A stretch of DNA of 64,000 nucleotides, taken from positions 1-64,000 of the forward strand of contig CAWCAT010000049.1 in NCBI GenBank assembly GCA_963793625.1, given 5' to 3'. The position numbers and the translations under genes were made by a program. Under the pieces are notes generated by a model that was not told the DNA's origin, did no database searches, and saw nothing but the letters and a program-made list of their open reading frames with translations. The stretch's first letter is position 1. Each line of letters begins with the position of its first letter. Below, piece after piece: positions 1 to 10,765 of the stretch. Source of the DNA: G963668605 sp963793625 (GTDB lineage Bacteria > Acidobacteriota > Terriglobia > Bryobacterales > Bryobacteraceae).

Positions 1-187
1 CATTTATATGCAGTTGATCGTGCCGGAGCACAGGTCACTGCAGCTCTAGTCTCCCTTGATTGACGGGGACGACACTGGCCGCCAGTGCCGGGACCGCGGA
101 TAGCCCCAGCGCCAACACGACCGCGATGGCGATCGCCACGTACGTCCAGGCCCGGACATTTCTCCGCGCTTGCGTCGAACTCAACAT
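1..187 (-). CDS. Secreted protein, N-terminus only (runs off the window)
   Basis: The reverse strand opens with ATG at 185-187, 8 nt after an AGGAGG site (196-201). The first 35 or so residues form a clear Sec signal peptide: a basic start (SSTQARRNVRAW), a hydrophobic core (VAIAIAVVLALGL) and a small-residue cleavage site (VPALAAS). The frame stops about 50 codons in, near position 37, which is probably one of the indels common in this half because another frame stays open to the window edge. Too little mature sequence remains to name a family. It lies directly downstream of the vWA/DUF11 surface gene on the same strand. Confidence 0.6.
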
Positions 188-463
188 TCCGTCTGCCTCC
201 TGACTGCCCGCACCGATTGGGTGCCTGATTGCGTTGGTTCAGCGGCGATGAGCGTGACACCATCTGGCACTATGCAGTGCTCAACTCGCGGCCCAGGGCT
301 CCCACGCCCTTGCTCTGTGCCTGATGCCCCTATAACGGCGGGTGTGCTATGAGAATGAGGCGGGAATCGTAAGAAATGGGTTAGGATCCGGCCGGGAGGC
401 ACTGAGCGTAGGACGTGGTGGTCGCGCAGGAGGGGAGAGCGATGGCAACGGGGCGAAACGACA
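188..463. other. Intergenic, no gene seen
   Basis: This is a spacer of about 276 bp between two minus-strand genes for exported proteins. Apart from the Shine-Dalgarno sequence for the gene at 1-187, I see no coding frame, RNA or convincing promoter. Confidence 0.4.
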
Positions 464-486
464 GGAGGGGGCCCGAAGGCCCCTCC
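464..486 (-). terminator. Hairpin downstream of the surface protein gene
   Basis: GGAGGGG pairs with CCCCTCC around an inner CC/GG and a CGAA loop, with one bulged base. It begins about 35 bp past the stop of the minus-strand surface gene. The T-run on the minus strand is weak (TGTCGTTT), so termination is plausible but not strong. Confidence 0.5.
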
Positions 487-520
487 CGGTTACATCATGT
501 CAGGCAACGCGCTGTGAGTG

Positions 521-3500
521 CTAACGCATGAGCAAGGGCACGTACACCTTGAGGTTGGTGCGCCTGATCGTCCACTCCAACAACCGCAGCCGTCGGACCG
601 GCCACGGCTTTCTCGCTACCACTGTCGTTGGCCTCGACCAGCCAGTAGTTGTAGGTGCCGGCGCTCAGGCCACCGTCTACGTAGCTGTAGGCCTTCTCGT
701 AGCCGCCGTCGGCGCTGCCCTGAGCCGGGATGCGTGCGACCAGAGTCGCACCGGCCAGGTCCGCACCGATCGAGCGGTAGAGGCGGAATTCCACCACGTC
801 GTTCTCGCGCAGCGTCGTCCAGCCGAGCGTGACGGCGTCTGCTCCACCAACCGCGGTCCAGCCCTTCAGCTCGACCGCCGTGGCGATCTCGGCACGGTCA
901 CCGTCGCTTCGGCGCTGGCGCCAACCTCGGCCTGCAGTGGGTCGTAGGCCGTGGCGCTGGCCACGTTGGTGGTGGTCACAGTGACGTCCTGGGAGCATTG
1001 GTAGGTCCAGGTCTCGCCGACTTCGAGCATGCCGTCGGCGTTGAGGCTCTCAACCGGGTTGACTAGCGGCGTTGGCGCCGCCGGGGCCGCACTTGTCGTC
1101 GGTCACCGTCACGCCACCCAGCTCCACGTCGCCTGTGTTCGCAACGATATAGGTGTCACCGGGCCGCCCGCCTCGGATTCGAACTCGACAACGCTCGCGG
1201 TCTTCGTCAGTGTGATCGCCGGGTTGGGAGCACGTCCACGTTGGCATCGTCTTTCGCGCTGAGGAGAGTGCGCGTGCACTCGTCTGCGGTTGGCAGGTCG
1301 CACCCGGAGCATCGTATGCGGTCACTTCGGCCCAGTTGGTGGTGTCGGCCGAGAGGCTGACACTCAGGCTGCCGGTAGCAGTCGCGTTCCAGGCGAGGTC
1401 ATCGAGATTGCTGTCTCCGTCCTCATCGGTGAGGCCCGCCAAGACGATCTTCACGTCGTCGGTGGTATCGGCGGGGGTGCCCATGTCATCCCACAGCTCG
1501 ACATCGTACAGGGCGCCCTCGAATCCGTGCGAAATCTCGTAGGTGTAGACGACGGTGTCCCCGCTGTGGATCGCCGTCTGGTCGGCGGTCTTCACGACCT
1601 GCAGGCCGCTGTCGATCCACTGCTTGAAGGCGACGGCATCGGGCGCGGACGTCACCGTGGTGATGGTCGCGCCGAAGCCCAGCCGGCCCTCGATGCCTAC
1701 GTAGCCCACTTCAGTGGCGCACACGGTCACTGTGGCCTGGCCACTGGCGTTGGTGGTCGCCTCGTACTCGCCGGTGGCGTCGGCGCCCTGGATGGCGGCG
1801 TCGTTGTCATGGTCGCCCAGGGAGAACGTGATCTCTACGCCCGCGACGCTCAGGGGATTACCTTCGGCATCCAGGAGCTGCGCCGTGAACACGTGGCAGG
1901 TGTCGTCCTGGTCCAGGTAGTTGAGGGCGTAACCCGGAGTGAGCTAAAGACCGACGGCCTCAACCTGCACCGTCGCTGAGTCTCTGGCGCTGACCGCGTT
2001 CCCGTCGTCATCGTGCCGCGCGGCGCCCTGTCGGTGAACGTCTCGCCGGGGTCGCCGGTGATGGCAACCGTGTACGAGCAGGTGTAGGTGTCGGTGTCTC
2101 CGTCGTTGGCGGCGGCGAGCACCAGGCCCGCGCCGGGCAGAGCGCAGTCGCCCACGCCGTCGAGGCTGTCGCCGTTGGCAGCATCGCCATGCAGGTTGTC
2201 GGTCAGCGACGTGATCGTGACAGCGTCAACCAGGCTGGTGTTCGTCACCGTGACGGTGAAGGTCACGTCCCCACCCGGATAGACGACCGTGGCGGTGCTG
2301 GCGGTCTTCGTCACTGCGATCGACGAGGGCACGGTCGGGATACCCCGGTCGCGGACCCCGTCAGGGCCGTCGCTTCGTTGTCCTCATTGTCCTCGGCCTT
2401 GGCCGTGACGGTGTCGGTGACGGAGGCGCGGGCAGCAGGGGTAGGGCTGCCGCTCACCGTGTCCGTGAACTGGAAGGTGCACGAGTCCAGATCCCCGCCG
2501 TCGAGCCGGTGGCGGCCAGTTCGGTCCCCATCTCGCAGTCGTCGTCACCAACGAGGTCCTCAGCCGCTGCCGAGCCCACCCGTCCTGCAGCGAGGTGATC
2601 GTCACAGGCTCGTTGCTGTTGTTGGTAACCGTCACGGTGTAGGTCACGTCGGCGCCGGGCTCGGGCACGGACGTGGCACTGGCGGTCTTCGCCACGCTGA
2701 TCGTTGGCCTGACATCCACGGCAGCCGTGTCGCTGTCGGTAACCGTACCACCCAGCGGCGTCGTTCCGATGACCGTCGCCGTGTTGGTGAAGTCGGCCGT
2801 CACGTTCGTCAGCGTGCAGGTGTACGGTCCCGAGGTGCTGCCGACCGACAGGTCGCCTATCGTGCTGTCGCAGTCGGAGGCGAGCGGATCGTCCACGGTC
2901 ACGTCCGTCAGATCGACGTTGCCGTCGTTGGTGACCGTGATGCTGAACGTAACGGTGCCGCCCGAGTTGACGATAGGGTTGGTGGCGCGTTTCACGATGC
3001 TGAGCAGCGCGCTCACTTCGGCGGTGACCGTCTGCGTGGCCTCGTTGGAGGTCACGGGTGTGCTGCCAAAACTGCCGGTCGCGGTGGCCTTGTTGATCAC
3101 CGAGCCCACGTTCAGGTCGGCCTGCGTGATCGTGTAGCTGGCCGAGCAGGTAATGGTGCCACTCGGGGCCAGGCTGGCCGTATCTGGGCAAGTCACTGTC
3201 GCCTTGTCGTCGGCCACCGAGAACGGGCCGGTCAGAGTGACGTTGCCGCTGTTGGTGACGACGTAGCTATAGCCGATCACGTCATCGATCGCGTCGTACG
3301 TTGCCGGCGTTCGCGACCTTGGTGAGGCTCAGCGCAGGGGTCTGAGTGGCGCTGACCGTGACGGTATCCTCGTTGGAAGTGACGGTCGTCGCGCCGTAGA
3401 AGCCGTGCCCCGTGGCCACGTTCACCACCGATCCGGCGTCGAGGTCGGCCTGAACGACAGAGTGGGCGGCGGTGCACGTGATCGGTGCGCCCACGGCTAG

Positions 3501-5184
3501 GGTGGCAGTCGTCGGAGCAGGTCGCCGTCGCCTTGTCGTCGGTCACGGTGAACGGACCGCTCAGGGCAACGTTGCCGCTGATTCGTCAGGAGGTAGCTGT
3601 AGGAGATCGAATCACCGACCGCCGCGTAGCCTGTGGCAGTCGTGGTCTTGTCCAGAGTCAGAGCAGGGACGGGAGCCTTACCGTTGGCGACGCAGACCAC
3701 AGCCTGGCCCGAGCCGGCCGGAACGGTGATCGAGGTGCCGGTGTACGAGGCCATGGTCGTCGGACAGACCGGTAGGCCGTTGCTGTCGGAGGAGCCGAGA
3801 GCGTATCCGGTGGTGGTCCAGCCGTTCGCCGGCGCATTCTCGGTAACCACGTGCGAACTACCGATCGAGACCGGGATGGCCGCGCTGAACTGGCCGAACC
3901 CGAGGTTGCTCCAAGTGAGTCCGGCGCCGCCCGCGTCCACCTTACCGGAGAACGTAGTGGCATCCGCCGGGGCACGGTGCTGTCCCAGACCTTGCCGACG
4001 ACGACGTTGCGCTGACAGCCTGGGGCAAGAAGGTTGATCAGGTCCGTGCCCAGCGAGGCGAAGCTTGCCACGCTCAAGACGTTGCCGGAAGGGCCGGCCA
4101 CGTCCACGCCGGCGATGCCACGGTTGACGTTCAGGCCCAGGCGTCTTCCACACCCGAGTCGCCGTCGCCAATGGACACGGCGATGGTCGACCACTGCGCG
4201 AGCCTTGCCAACTCCGCTTCTTCGATGGCGTCCTCAAGCCGGCGGCCATGTAGTCCCTGTCGGTGTCGCCGGAAAAGGTGATGTTCGGGGCGCCATCGGT
4301 GAGGACGATCATGACGTTGTTGGGGTTGTTGACCATGGTGCCGCCGGGAGTGATGCCGCCGGCGACGGCCGCGTGGATGCCGCTGGCCGCAGGAGTGGTG
4401 CCGTCGGATATCATGGCATCGACGAAACTCGTCAGAGACGTCGGGCTGGCAGCCCACGCCGATGAGTTGACCACACGGTTGCCGCGGAAGGTCGTGATGC
4501 GCCAGTTGGTGCCGGGCATCCCCGCTTCCACCGTAGTCATGAACGACTTGATGCTCTGCTTGAGGCCGACATGTCGCCAATGCTGCCGCTGTTGTCCACC
4601 ACCAGGTGGATGTCGGCGGCGGTGCAGACGCCCTGGATGGCAGGGCCGCCGGTGATCGGCTCGGCCTGCACCTGCAGCGACACGGTCGAACCGCCATGTC
4701 CTCGCCGCCTACTTCCAGGTTGAGCCCAAGGGAGGCCACGCCCACTTGGCTCTGGAGGTACGCCAGCAGGCGCCATCGTTCTCGTATCCGCAGTGCGGGA
4801 TCGGGTGTTCCAACTCTGGCTATCGCCGTACCAGATCCAGTCCATGGTGCTGACAAGAGGTCGGTGCCATTCGGCTGTGCCAGCATCACCCTGCCATTGT
4901 CGAAGCTAGCGTCGTTCCCGTCTGGCGCGGACTCCCACGGTAGCGCCCAGGACCGCATAGCCGGGCCCGGAGCCGACGGGGTTGACGAAGGTCATCACCA
5001 GGGAGCTGTTCTCACTGACGGTAGGCCCAGCGTCGTTGTCGGTGTTCAGGTCAGCGGGGGTCCGAGGGATACACATGGTAGGTGTCGGCCAACACACCAA
5101 CGGGGCCTGCCGCGAGCACCAATGCCAGTACGATGAGAACGGCGAGCAGGCCGCTCGAGAGCGGGACCGTTGCCTCAGTGACAT
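521..5184 (-). CDS. Large vWA / DUF11-repeat surface protein (frameshifted)
   Basis: About 1,550 residues, broken by many single-base indels. Start: ATG at 5182-5184, 8 nt after AGGAGG. After one frame correction near 5150 the N-terminus reads as a Sec signal (LLAVLIVLALVLAAGPVGVL). A vWA domain follows with a MIDAS-type DNSGS motif near 4,580-4,592 and 'VLTDGAPN' further on. Then come at least seven DUF11-like beta repeats (starts near 3670, 3340, 3010, 2700, 2320, 1600 and 1210; typical 'KTA...GGDVTFTVTVTN') and a Big-1-like module near 1,890-1,660. A fibronectin-like module sits at about 900-560. The corrected C-terminus ends 'NLKVYVPLLMR'. Probable cell-surface adhesin or fibre. Exact domain count is uncertain because of the indels. 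Confidence 0.75.
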
Positions 5185-5427
5185 CGCCTCAACCTCCTGA
5201 ATGGCAGCGCCATGCAAGAACCGGACGGACCCGTCCGGCTCAGGCACACGGCTGTAAGGGGCTTTACCTTGGATGCCATGAGTCTAGAAGAGGATCATCA
5301 GAGCCGGCACCGGAATGTATTAGAATACGGTCAGACCGGCACCAGAGCCTACACACACAATCGCGTTTGCAGCCGGCAATCGGGCGCCTACAATGGCGGC
5401 GCCCAGGCACGGTACAGGAGGTAGGGC

Positions 5428-6165
5428 GTGACTGACCTCGGTCCTTCTTCGCGGAAGCCTCTCGCAGGCAGGGGCGTCGCTGGTCGGTTTCGCCGACATG
5501 ACTGCCATTCCGGCGGAGCAGCGGCTGGACCTGCCGCGCGCGGTGTCGATCGCCGTGGCCCTGGACCCGGCCGCGGTGGCCGAGATAGGCAACGGCCCCA
5601 CCGACCGGTATCGGGCCGAGTACGACCGCCGCAACGAGCAACTGGACGCCCTTGCCCGCCTCGCCACCGACCTGCTGGTTGCCGCGGGCTTCCGGGCGCT
5701 GACGTCCGCGGCGACGGTGGCGACCCTGGACGACGCCACGCTGAGCACGCCATTGCCGCACAAGACCGCCGCCACCGCTCCGGCCTTGGCTGGATCGGCA
5801 AGTGCGCCCTGCTGGTGACTGAGATGTACGGCTCGGCAGTGCGCCTCAACACGGTGCTGACCGACGCGCCGCTGCCGGTGGCCGTTCCCGTGGAGGCGTC
5901 GCGCTGCGGACGCTGCACCGAGTGTGTGCGCTGGTGCCCCGGCCGGGCGCCTTCGGGAGGAGGAGTGGCGAGCGGGCAGGCCCGGGAGTTCCTCTTCGAC
6001 GCCTTCGCCTGCCGCCGTGCGGCCCGAGCGCTGTCGACCCGCATTGGCTACGGCGGCACCATCTGCGGCCGCTGCATCGCCGTCTGCCCATGGACGGAGC
6101 GCTACCTCAGGCGCGAAGGCGCCCAACCGGTAGCACTGTCAGAGGAGCCACGACCGACTGGGTAG
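5428..6165 (+). CDS. QueG-like double-4Fe-4S oxidoreductase, short form (frameshifted)
   Basis: Starts GTG at 5428 with AGGAGG (5416-5421) 6 nt upstream. Frame breaks lie near 5440 and 5780. The corrected protein carries the epoxyqueuosine-reductase block 'GLGWIGK..LLVTE.YGSAVRLNTVLTDAPL'. Two ferredoxin-type cysteine clusters follow: CGRCTECVRWCPG and CGRCIAVCPW. QueG reduces epoxyqueuosine to queuosine in tRNA using cobalamin and Fe-S clusters. This protein is about 245 residues, well short of a usual QueG, so it may be one of the short homologues of unknown substrate. It is convergent with the next gene, 45 bp away. Confidence 0.65.
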   Translation: MTDLGPSSRKPLAGRGVAGRFRRHDCHSGGAAAGPAARGVDRRGPGPGRGGRDRQRPHRPVSGRVRPPQRATGRPCPPRHRPAGCRGLPGADVRGDGGDPGRRHAEHAIAAQDRRHRSGLGWIGKCALLVTEMYGSAVRLNTVLTDAPLPVAVPVEASRCGRCTECVRWCPGRAPSGGGVASGQAREFLFDAFACRRAARALSTRIGYGGTICGRCIAVCPWTERYLRREGAQPVALSEEPRPTG

Positions 6166-6209
6166 CGGGCGAGGCGGCCCGCACGATGGTGACTCGCCGC
6201 GAGCACCGG

Positions 6210-7646
6210 CTAGGGATGGGCCGCCACGAATTGCGCGTCCGGCGTCTCCGCCAGCGGGCAGCCGCCATCGAGAGCACTCAGGTTCTGGCGCGCCCAGAGG
6301 TTGTTGCGCAGCGCCGCCAGCCAGTTGTGAGTGCGCACCAGCGTGCCCCAGGCGCCGCCGAGAGAGGCCGACGGTGAGGTGGCGCGCAGCACCGCCGCCC
6401 GGTTGGCCGCCGCCAGGTCGCCGGCAGACATAGATGCCGGCTCGAAAGCAACGTGGTGAGCGTCCAGGCGGCCGTAGCCCTCGGGAGCGGCCCGACGCGC
6501 AGCCTGCCCTCACCCTCCAGGCGCTCCCAAATCGTGCCCGGCGTCGGCGTGAGAATGGTGTACACCGGGCTGTCGATGTGCGCCTGGCGCACGAAGCGTT
6601 CCAGCGCCGTCTGGCTCTCGGGCGTCTCCGCATCGGTGCCGAAGATCATGCCGGCCGACACCGCCATGCCGTGCGCCTGGATGCGGCGGACCATCTCGGC
6701 ATAGCGGGCCACGCCCACGCGCAGGTTGGCCGCCTTGCGGATCTGCCGCAGCGACTCCTCGTGCACCGACTCGATGCCGACGAAGACCAGGAAGCAGCCG
6801 GCGGCCGCAGCCAGTGCAGCAACTCCGGGTGTCGCCCACATCCAGCGATTCTGGATGGCGAAGCGCTTGTGCAGCCGCAATTCGGCCATCCGCCGGCACA
6901 ACTCGGTGGCGCGCTCGACGTCGACGGTGAAGTTATCGTCCACGAAGAAGACCGCGACGCGCGCGTCTGCTGCAGTTCCGCGATCACCTCCTCCACCGGT
7001 CGGGACGAGGTAGCGCTGCCCATTGGCCCGCCACACGGAGCAGAACTCGCAACGGTAGGGGCAGCCCTTCGAGGTGAGCACAGCGTCGAACAGGTAGCGC
7101 CTGGGGGTAGAGGTCGCGGCGCGGCAGCGGCATGTCGGCAGAGGTGGGTGCCACCGTCGTACAGAGGCTGGAGACGCCCGGCCTCGAGGTCGGCCACCAG
7201 GCGCGGCCAGGCGCCTTCCGCCTGGCCGACGAAGGCGCAATCGGCGTGATCGAGCACTTCCTGTGGCAGAGCGCTGGCGTGGCAGCCCCCGATCACCACC
7301 GGCACGCCCTGCCGCCGGTACGCGGCTGCCAACTCGTAGGCGCGCGGTACTGGTCGGCGTATACGACGTGATGCCCACCAGGTCGGCAAGCGCCGGCGAC
7401 GACGCCGGCATCGTCGCCGGCATTCTCATCGACGATGCGCACTTCCCAGCCAGGCGGCGTCAGGGCAGCAACGTAGCCCAGCGCCGGCGGCGGCACGAAG
7501 CGATTGCCGTTCCAGCCACGCTGCCGCCGGCGGTCCAAGCGCTGTATAGGGTTGATGAGGAGCAGCGTCGGACGCCCGTGGTCACGCATCGCCATCTGCT
7601 TAGCCGCGTCGGACTCGTGGTCGCCGCTATTCCTTCGGTCCCCCAT
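6210..7646 (-). CDS. B12-binding domain radical SAM protein (frameshifted)
   Basis: The N-terminus resembles a cobalamin-binding fold ('TLLLINPIQR', 'WEVRIVDENAGDD', then 'VVIGGCHASALPQEVL'). The middle has the radical SAM cysteine motif in 'SKGCPYRCEFCSVW' followed by 'VAVFFVDDNFTVD' and the SAM-site region 'FLVFVGIESVHEESL'. The C-terminus ends near 6210. Several indels break the frame (about 7300, 7130, 6960 and 6430). Members of this class use adenosyl radical plus B12 to methylate or rearrange unreactive carbons, for example hopanoid methylases; the substrate cannot be read here. Start taken at 7646; an internal start is possible. Confidence 0.75.
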
Positions 7647-7918
7647 CGACGCGGACTATCTCGATCTTGACCCTGGCCACTATCCCACCGATGGCCAGCA
7701 GCGCCGTGAGGAACGGATAGGCGAGCGTCAAGGCGCCGCCGAGCAGGGCGCCGGCAGTGAGCGGCACTTCGAGGAGCAGGTCCCCATTCATCCTGCCAAT
7801 CACCAACCGCCGTACGTTGCCCTCGGCGACGATTTCCTTCACCCGGCTCAACAACTGGCTCCCGGCCACCTCGATGGTCTCAGTCCAGGTCGCCCTTCTT
7901 CGTGTCTTCTGTGCTCAA
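7627..7918 (-). CDS. DUF4342 small membrane protein
   Basis: About 95 residues. The core reads 'SQLLSRVKEIVAEGNVRRL', then 'LLLEVPLT', a hydrophobic stretch 'LGGALTLAYPFLTALLAIG' and 'VKIEIVR', which is the DUF4342 pattern; function unknown. The likely start is TTG at 7916-7918 (LSTEDTKKGDLD), joined to the rest by a frameshift near 7882. A shorter GTG start lies at 7867-7869. CCTCC at 7932-7936 could serve as its ribosome site, at a long spacing of 13 nt. The 3' end overlaps the start of the radical SAM gene by about 20 bp, suggesting co-transcription. Confidence 0.65.
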
Positions 7919-8142
7919 CGCTAACTTTAGACCTCCGGTGCCCGGACGTGCGCCCGCATCAGGCTCTCGATCGCGGGCGGCGGTCCTGACCGCTACCACC
8001 GGCCGGGAACAGTGTACCACAGCCACACCAGGCGGAAATGGCTCTGGACCGCGCGGTCGCCTGGGGTGGCCGGCCGCCGTTGACCGACGGCCGGGGCGAT
8101 GTATGATCCAGGCGTCAGTACTGCTGTTATCGGGAGGACACT

Positions 8143-9047
8143 GTGGAGAAACGAGTGCTGGGCAGCACCGGCGAACGCCTGTCGGTGGTTGGCTTCGGCG
8201 GCATCGTCGTTCGCAACGAGACGCCCGAGTCGGCCAAGGAACTGGTGGCGGAGGCAATTCGTCGCGGCATCAACTACTTCGACGTCGCCCCTAGCTATGG
8301 CAACGCGGAGGAGCGCCTGAATCCCGCCCTCGAGCCCTACCGCGACTCCGTGTTCCTGGCCTGCAAGACGGAGCAGCGCACCAGGGACGATGCGCGTGTA
8401 GCGTTGCACACGTCCATGGAGCGGCTGCGCACCAAGCGGTTCGATCTCTACCAACTGCACGGGGTCACGACGATGGAGGAGGTCGACGGACCTCCGCCCC
8501 GGTGGCGCGCTGGAGGCCTTCCAGGAGGCACGTGACCGCGGCGAGATCAAGTACATTGGCTTCTCCGCCCATTCGGAGGAAGCCGCCATCGCCCTCATGG
8601 AAGGGTTCCGCTTCGACTCGATCCTCTTCCGATCAACTATGCCGCCTGGTACCGTGGCCAGTTCGGGCCGCAGGTGGTGCAGGCTGCCGTCGATCGCGGC
8701 ATGGGCATCCTCGCCTTGAAGGCCCTGGCCAAGCGCAGCCTCGCCGGGGGAGGCACGGCCGTGGGCCGAAGAGACTGGTATGTCCCCGTGGAGCGCTACG
8801 AGGAGGCCAAGTCGGGGTTGCGCTTCACGTTGTCACAGCCCGTCACCGCCGCGGTCAGCCCCGGGCACGCCGAGCTATTGTGGTGGGCCTGCGACGCAGC
8901 GGAGACTCCTCACCACTGACGCCTGAAGAAGAAAGGACTCTTGCCGCGGAGAGCCGCGGTACTCACGCCCGTGTTCCTCTCGCCTGCCGCCACCCGGCGC
9001 AGGTGCTCGTGGAGGCCGGTGGGCGGGCGGCCGACGAGAACCGCTAG
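8143..9047 (+). CDS. Aldo/keto reductase (frameshifted)
   Basis: GTG start at 8143 follows a GGGAGG site. The N-terminal part matches the AKR fold: 'VLGSTGERLSVVGFGG', 'GINYFDVAPSYGNAEERL', 'VFLACKTEQR', 'FDLYQLHG'. The catalytic tetrad Asp, Tyr, Lys and His is visible in those four blocks. Indels near 8500, 8635, 8755 and 8900 split the rest, which still reads 'KYIGFSAHSEEAAIALM', 'INYAAWYRGQFGPQV', 'GILALKALAK' and 'LRFTLSQPVTAAVSPGH'. NAD(P)H-dependent carbonyl reduction in the cytoplasm; substrate unknown. A strong terminator follows at 9088. Confidence 0.8.
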
Positions 9048-9080
9048 CACCACTCGCCTCGGCTCCCGCTAGTGCCAGAG

Positions 9081-9440
9081 TCAAACAGGCCGACCACCGA
9101 TCGGTGGTGGCCTTTTCTTCGTCCCGCGCATGCCTGGCGACGGCACCCGCCTCAGGGGCCGCCCTCCTCGTCGCTCTCCGAGCGCTCGCCCTCGGCCTGG
9201 CTCGGCAGCCCCGGGCTCATAGTCCTCCGCGGTTGGCCCGCCGCTGTCACAGGCCGCTCGCGCCGTTGCCGCCGATGCGCCCTGCATGGTCATGTCCTTC
9301 TCGCAGATATCCTGGTCGATGGTGGACCGGTCGCCTTCTGCCTGGCTCGGCGTGGAGCGGACGTCGCCTCGGCGCTCACCTTTCGCCGACGGGCCGGTGG
9401 CGGTGCCACGGCCGTGCTGGGTATCCTGATCGCTTCTCAT
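9081..9440 (-). CDS. Hypothetical charged, low-complexity protein
   Basis: An open minus-strand frame of 119 codons with ATG at 9438-9440, behind an AAGGAG site about 10 nt upstream. The product is very hydrophilic, rich in Gly, Arg, Glu, Asp, Ser and Pro, with no membrane segment or recognised motif. Its end runs into the terminator stem of the neighbouring gene, so the true C-terminus may be changed by an indel. Possibly a stress-type disordered protein like the products upstream on this strand, but that is only context. Confidence 0.4.
   Translation of the reverse strand: MRSDQDTQHGRGTATGPSAKGERRGDVRSTPSQAEGDRSTIDQDICEKDMTMQGASAATARAACDSGGPTAEDYEPGAAEPGRGRALGERRGGRPLRRVPSPGMRGTKKRPPPIGGRPV
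9088..9118 (+). terminator. Rho-independent terminator after the aldo/keto reductase
   Basis: GGCC-(G)-ACCACCGA/TCGGTGGT-GGCC forms a nearly perfect stem (9088-9112) followed by TTTTCTTC. It also overlaps the 3' end of the small minus-strand gene 9081-9440 and may act in both directions. Confidence 0.85.
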
Positions 9441-9499
9441 CGGCTGTTATCTCCTTCCACCACTCATCGTGAAGGCGCGCCGTGGCGGACTGGCCACGG

Positions 9500-10699
9500 T
9501 CACGCTCGGCCGTCCGGCTTGAGCACGACCTTGATGCAGCCGTCCTTCTTGTCGCGGAACATCTGGTAGCGCATGCGGGCGCCTCCTCGAGCGGCAGCGC
9601 GATGGGTGATGACGAAGCGACGGGTCGATCTCGCCCTGCTCGATCCGCTGCAAGCAGCTTGGGCATGTAGCGCTGCACGTGGGTCTGGCCGATCTTGATG
9701 CGTCAGGCCCTTGTTCATAGCGGCGCCGATCGGGATCTTGTCGACGAAGCCGCCGTAGACGCCGGGGATGGAGACCGTGCCGCCCTTGCGGCAGCAGTGG
9801 ATCGCCTGGCGCAGCGACGTGCGGGCGGTCGGTCTCCATGACAGGTCGCCGCCTTCGACCCGGTCGTAGACGGCGTCGAGCGTCGTGGCCGTGCGCCTCC
9901 ATGCCGACGGCGTCGATGCAGGCGTCCGGGCCGCGCCCGCCGGTCATCTCGTGCAGCGCGTCGTAGACGTCCGTCGTTCGTGAAGTCGATCGTCTCGGCG
10001 CCGCCGACCTCGCGCCATCGCAGCCGCTCGGGAACCGTCGTCGATGGCGATCACCCGCTCGGCGCCCAGCAGCAGGCGCTGCGGATGGCGAACTGGCCGA
10101 CCGGGCCGCAGCCCCAGACGGCGACGGTGTCGCCGGGCTGGATGTCGCAGTTCTCGGCGGCCATGTAGCCGGTCGGGAAGATGTCGGACAGGAACAGCAC
10201 CTGCTCGTCGGTCAGGCTCGTCGGGCACCTTGAGCGGCCCGACGTCGGCGAACGGCACGCGGAGCGTACTCGGCCTGGCCGCCGGCGTAGCCGCCGAGTC
10301 ATGTGCGAGTAGCCGAAGAGGCCGGCGGGCGAGTGGCCGCACAGCCTTCTCGGCCATCTCGGCGTTCGGGTTGGAGTTGTCGCAGCAGCGAGTAGCAGCC
10401 GCGCTTGCAGAAGAAGCAGCTCGCCGCAGGCGATGGTGAACGGGCACGACCACGCGGTCGCCGACCTTGAGCTTCGTGACGTCGCGGCCGACCTCGACGA
10501 CCTCGCCCATGAACTCGTGGCCGAGGATGTCGCCCGGCTTCATCGTCGGGGATATAGCCGTCGTAGAGGTGCAGGTCGGAGCCGCAGATGGCGCGTGCCG
10601 TGACCCTGACGATCGCATCGCGCGGGTTCGTCGACTCTGGGATCCGGCACGGTCTCGACGCGCACGTCGCTCCTTGCCGTGCCAGCACACTGCTTTCAT
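9500..10699 (-). CDS. Zinc-dependent alcohol/formaldehyde dehydrogenase family (frameshifted)
   Basis: Starts 'MKAVCWHGK' at 10699 with a GGAG site upstream. Corrected reading gives the MDR zinc signature: 'ARAICGSDLHLYDGYIP', 'GDILGHEFMGEVVEVG', 'KVGDRVVVP', and cysteines of the structural zinc lobe ('CFFCKRGC'). The Rossmann glycine motif 'VAVWGCGPVGQFA' and 'GADACIDAVGMEAHG'-like text follow. The C-terminus reads 'YQMFRDKKDGCIKVVLKP', typical of the glutathione-independent formaldehyde dehydrogenase-like branch. At least eight indels lie in 1.2 kb. It is the last gene of the minus-strand cluster with SRPBCC, SDR and hemerythrin genes. Confidence 0.8.
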
Positions 10700-10765
10700 G
10701 CCAGATACTCCTCGTAGGGGCCGGGCGGCCGCTGCCACCCGGCCCACGGCTGCCAATGACGATCG

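Noticed and set aside
1290..1979. 229-codon plus-strand open frame
   Set aside because: Antisense to the DUF11 repeats; Gly/Val/Arg-rich product of GC-rich shadow type.
2189..3325. 378-codon plus-strand open frame
   Set aside because: Arg/Gly/His-rich translation opposite several recognisable DUF11 repeats; a shadow frame.
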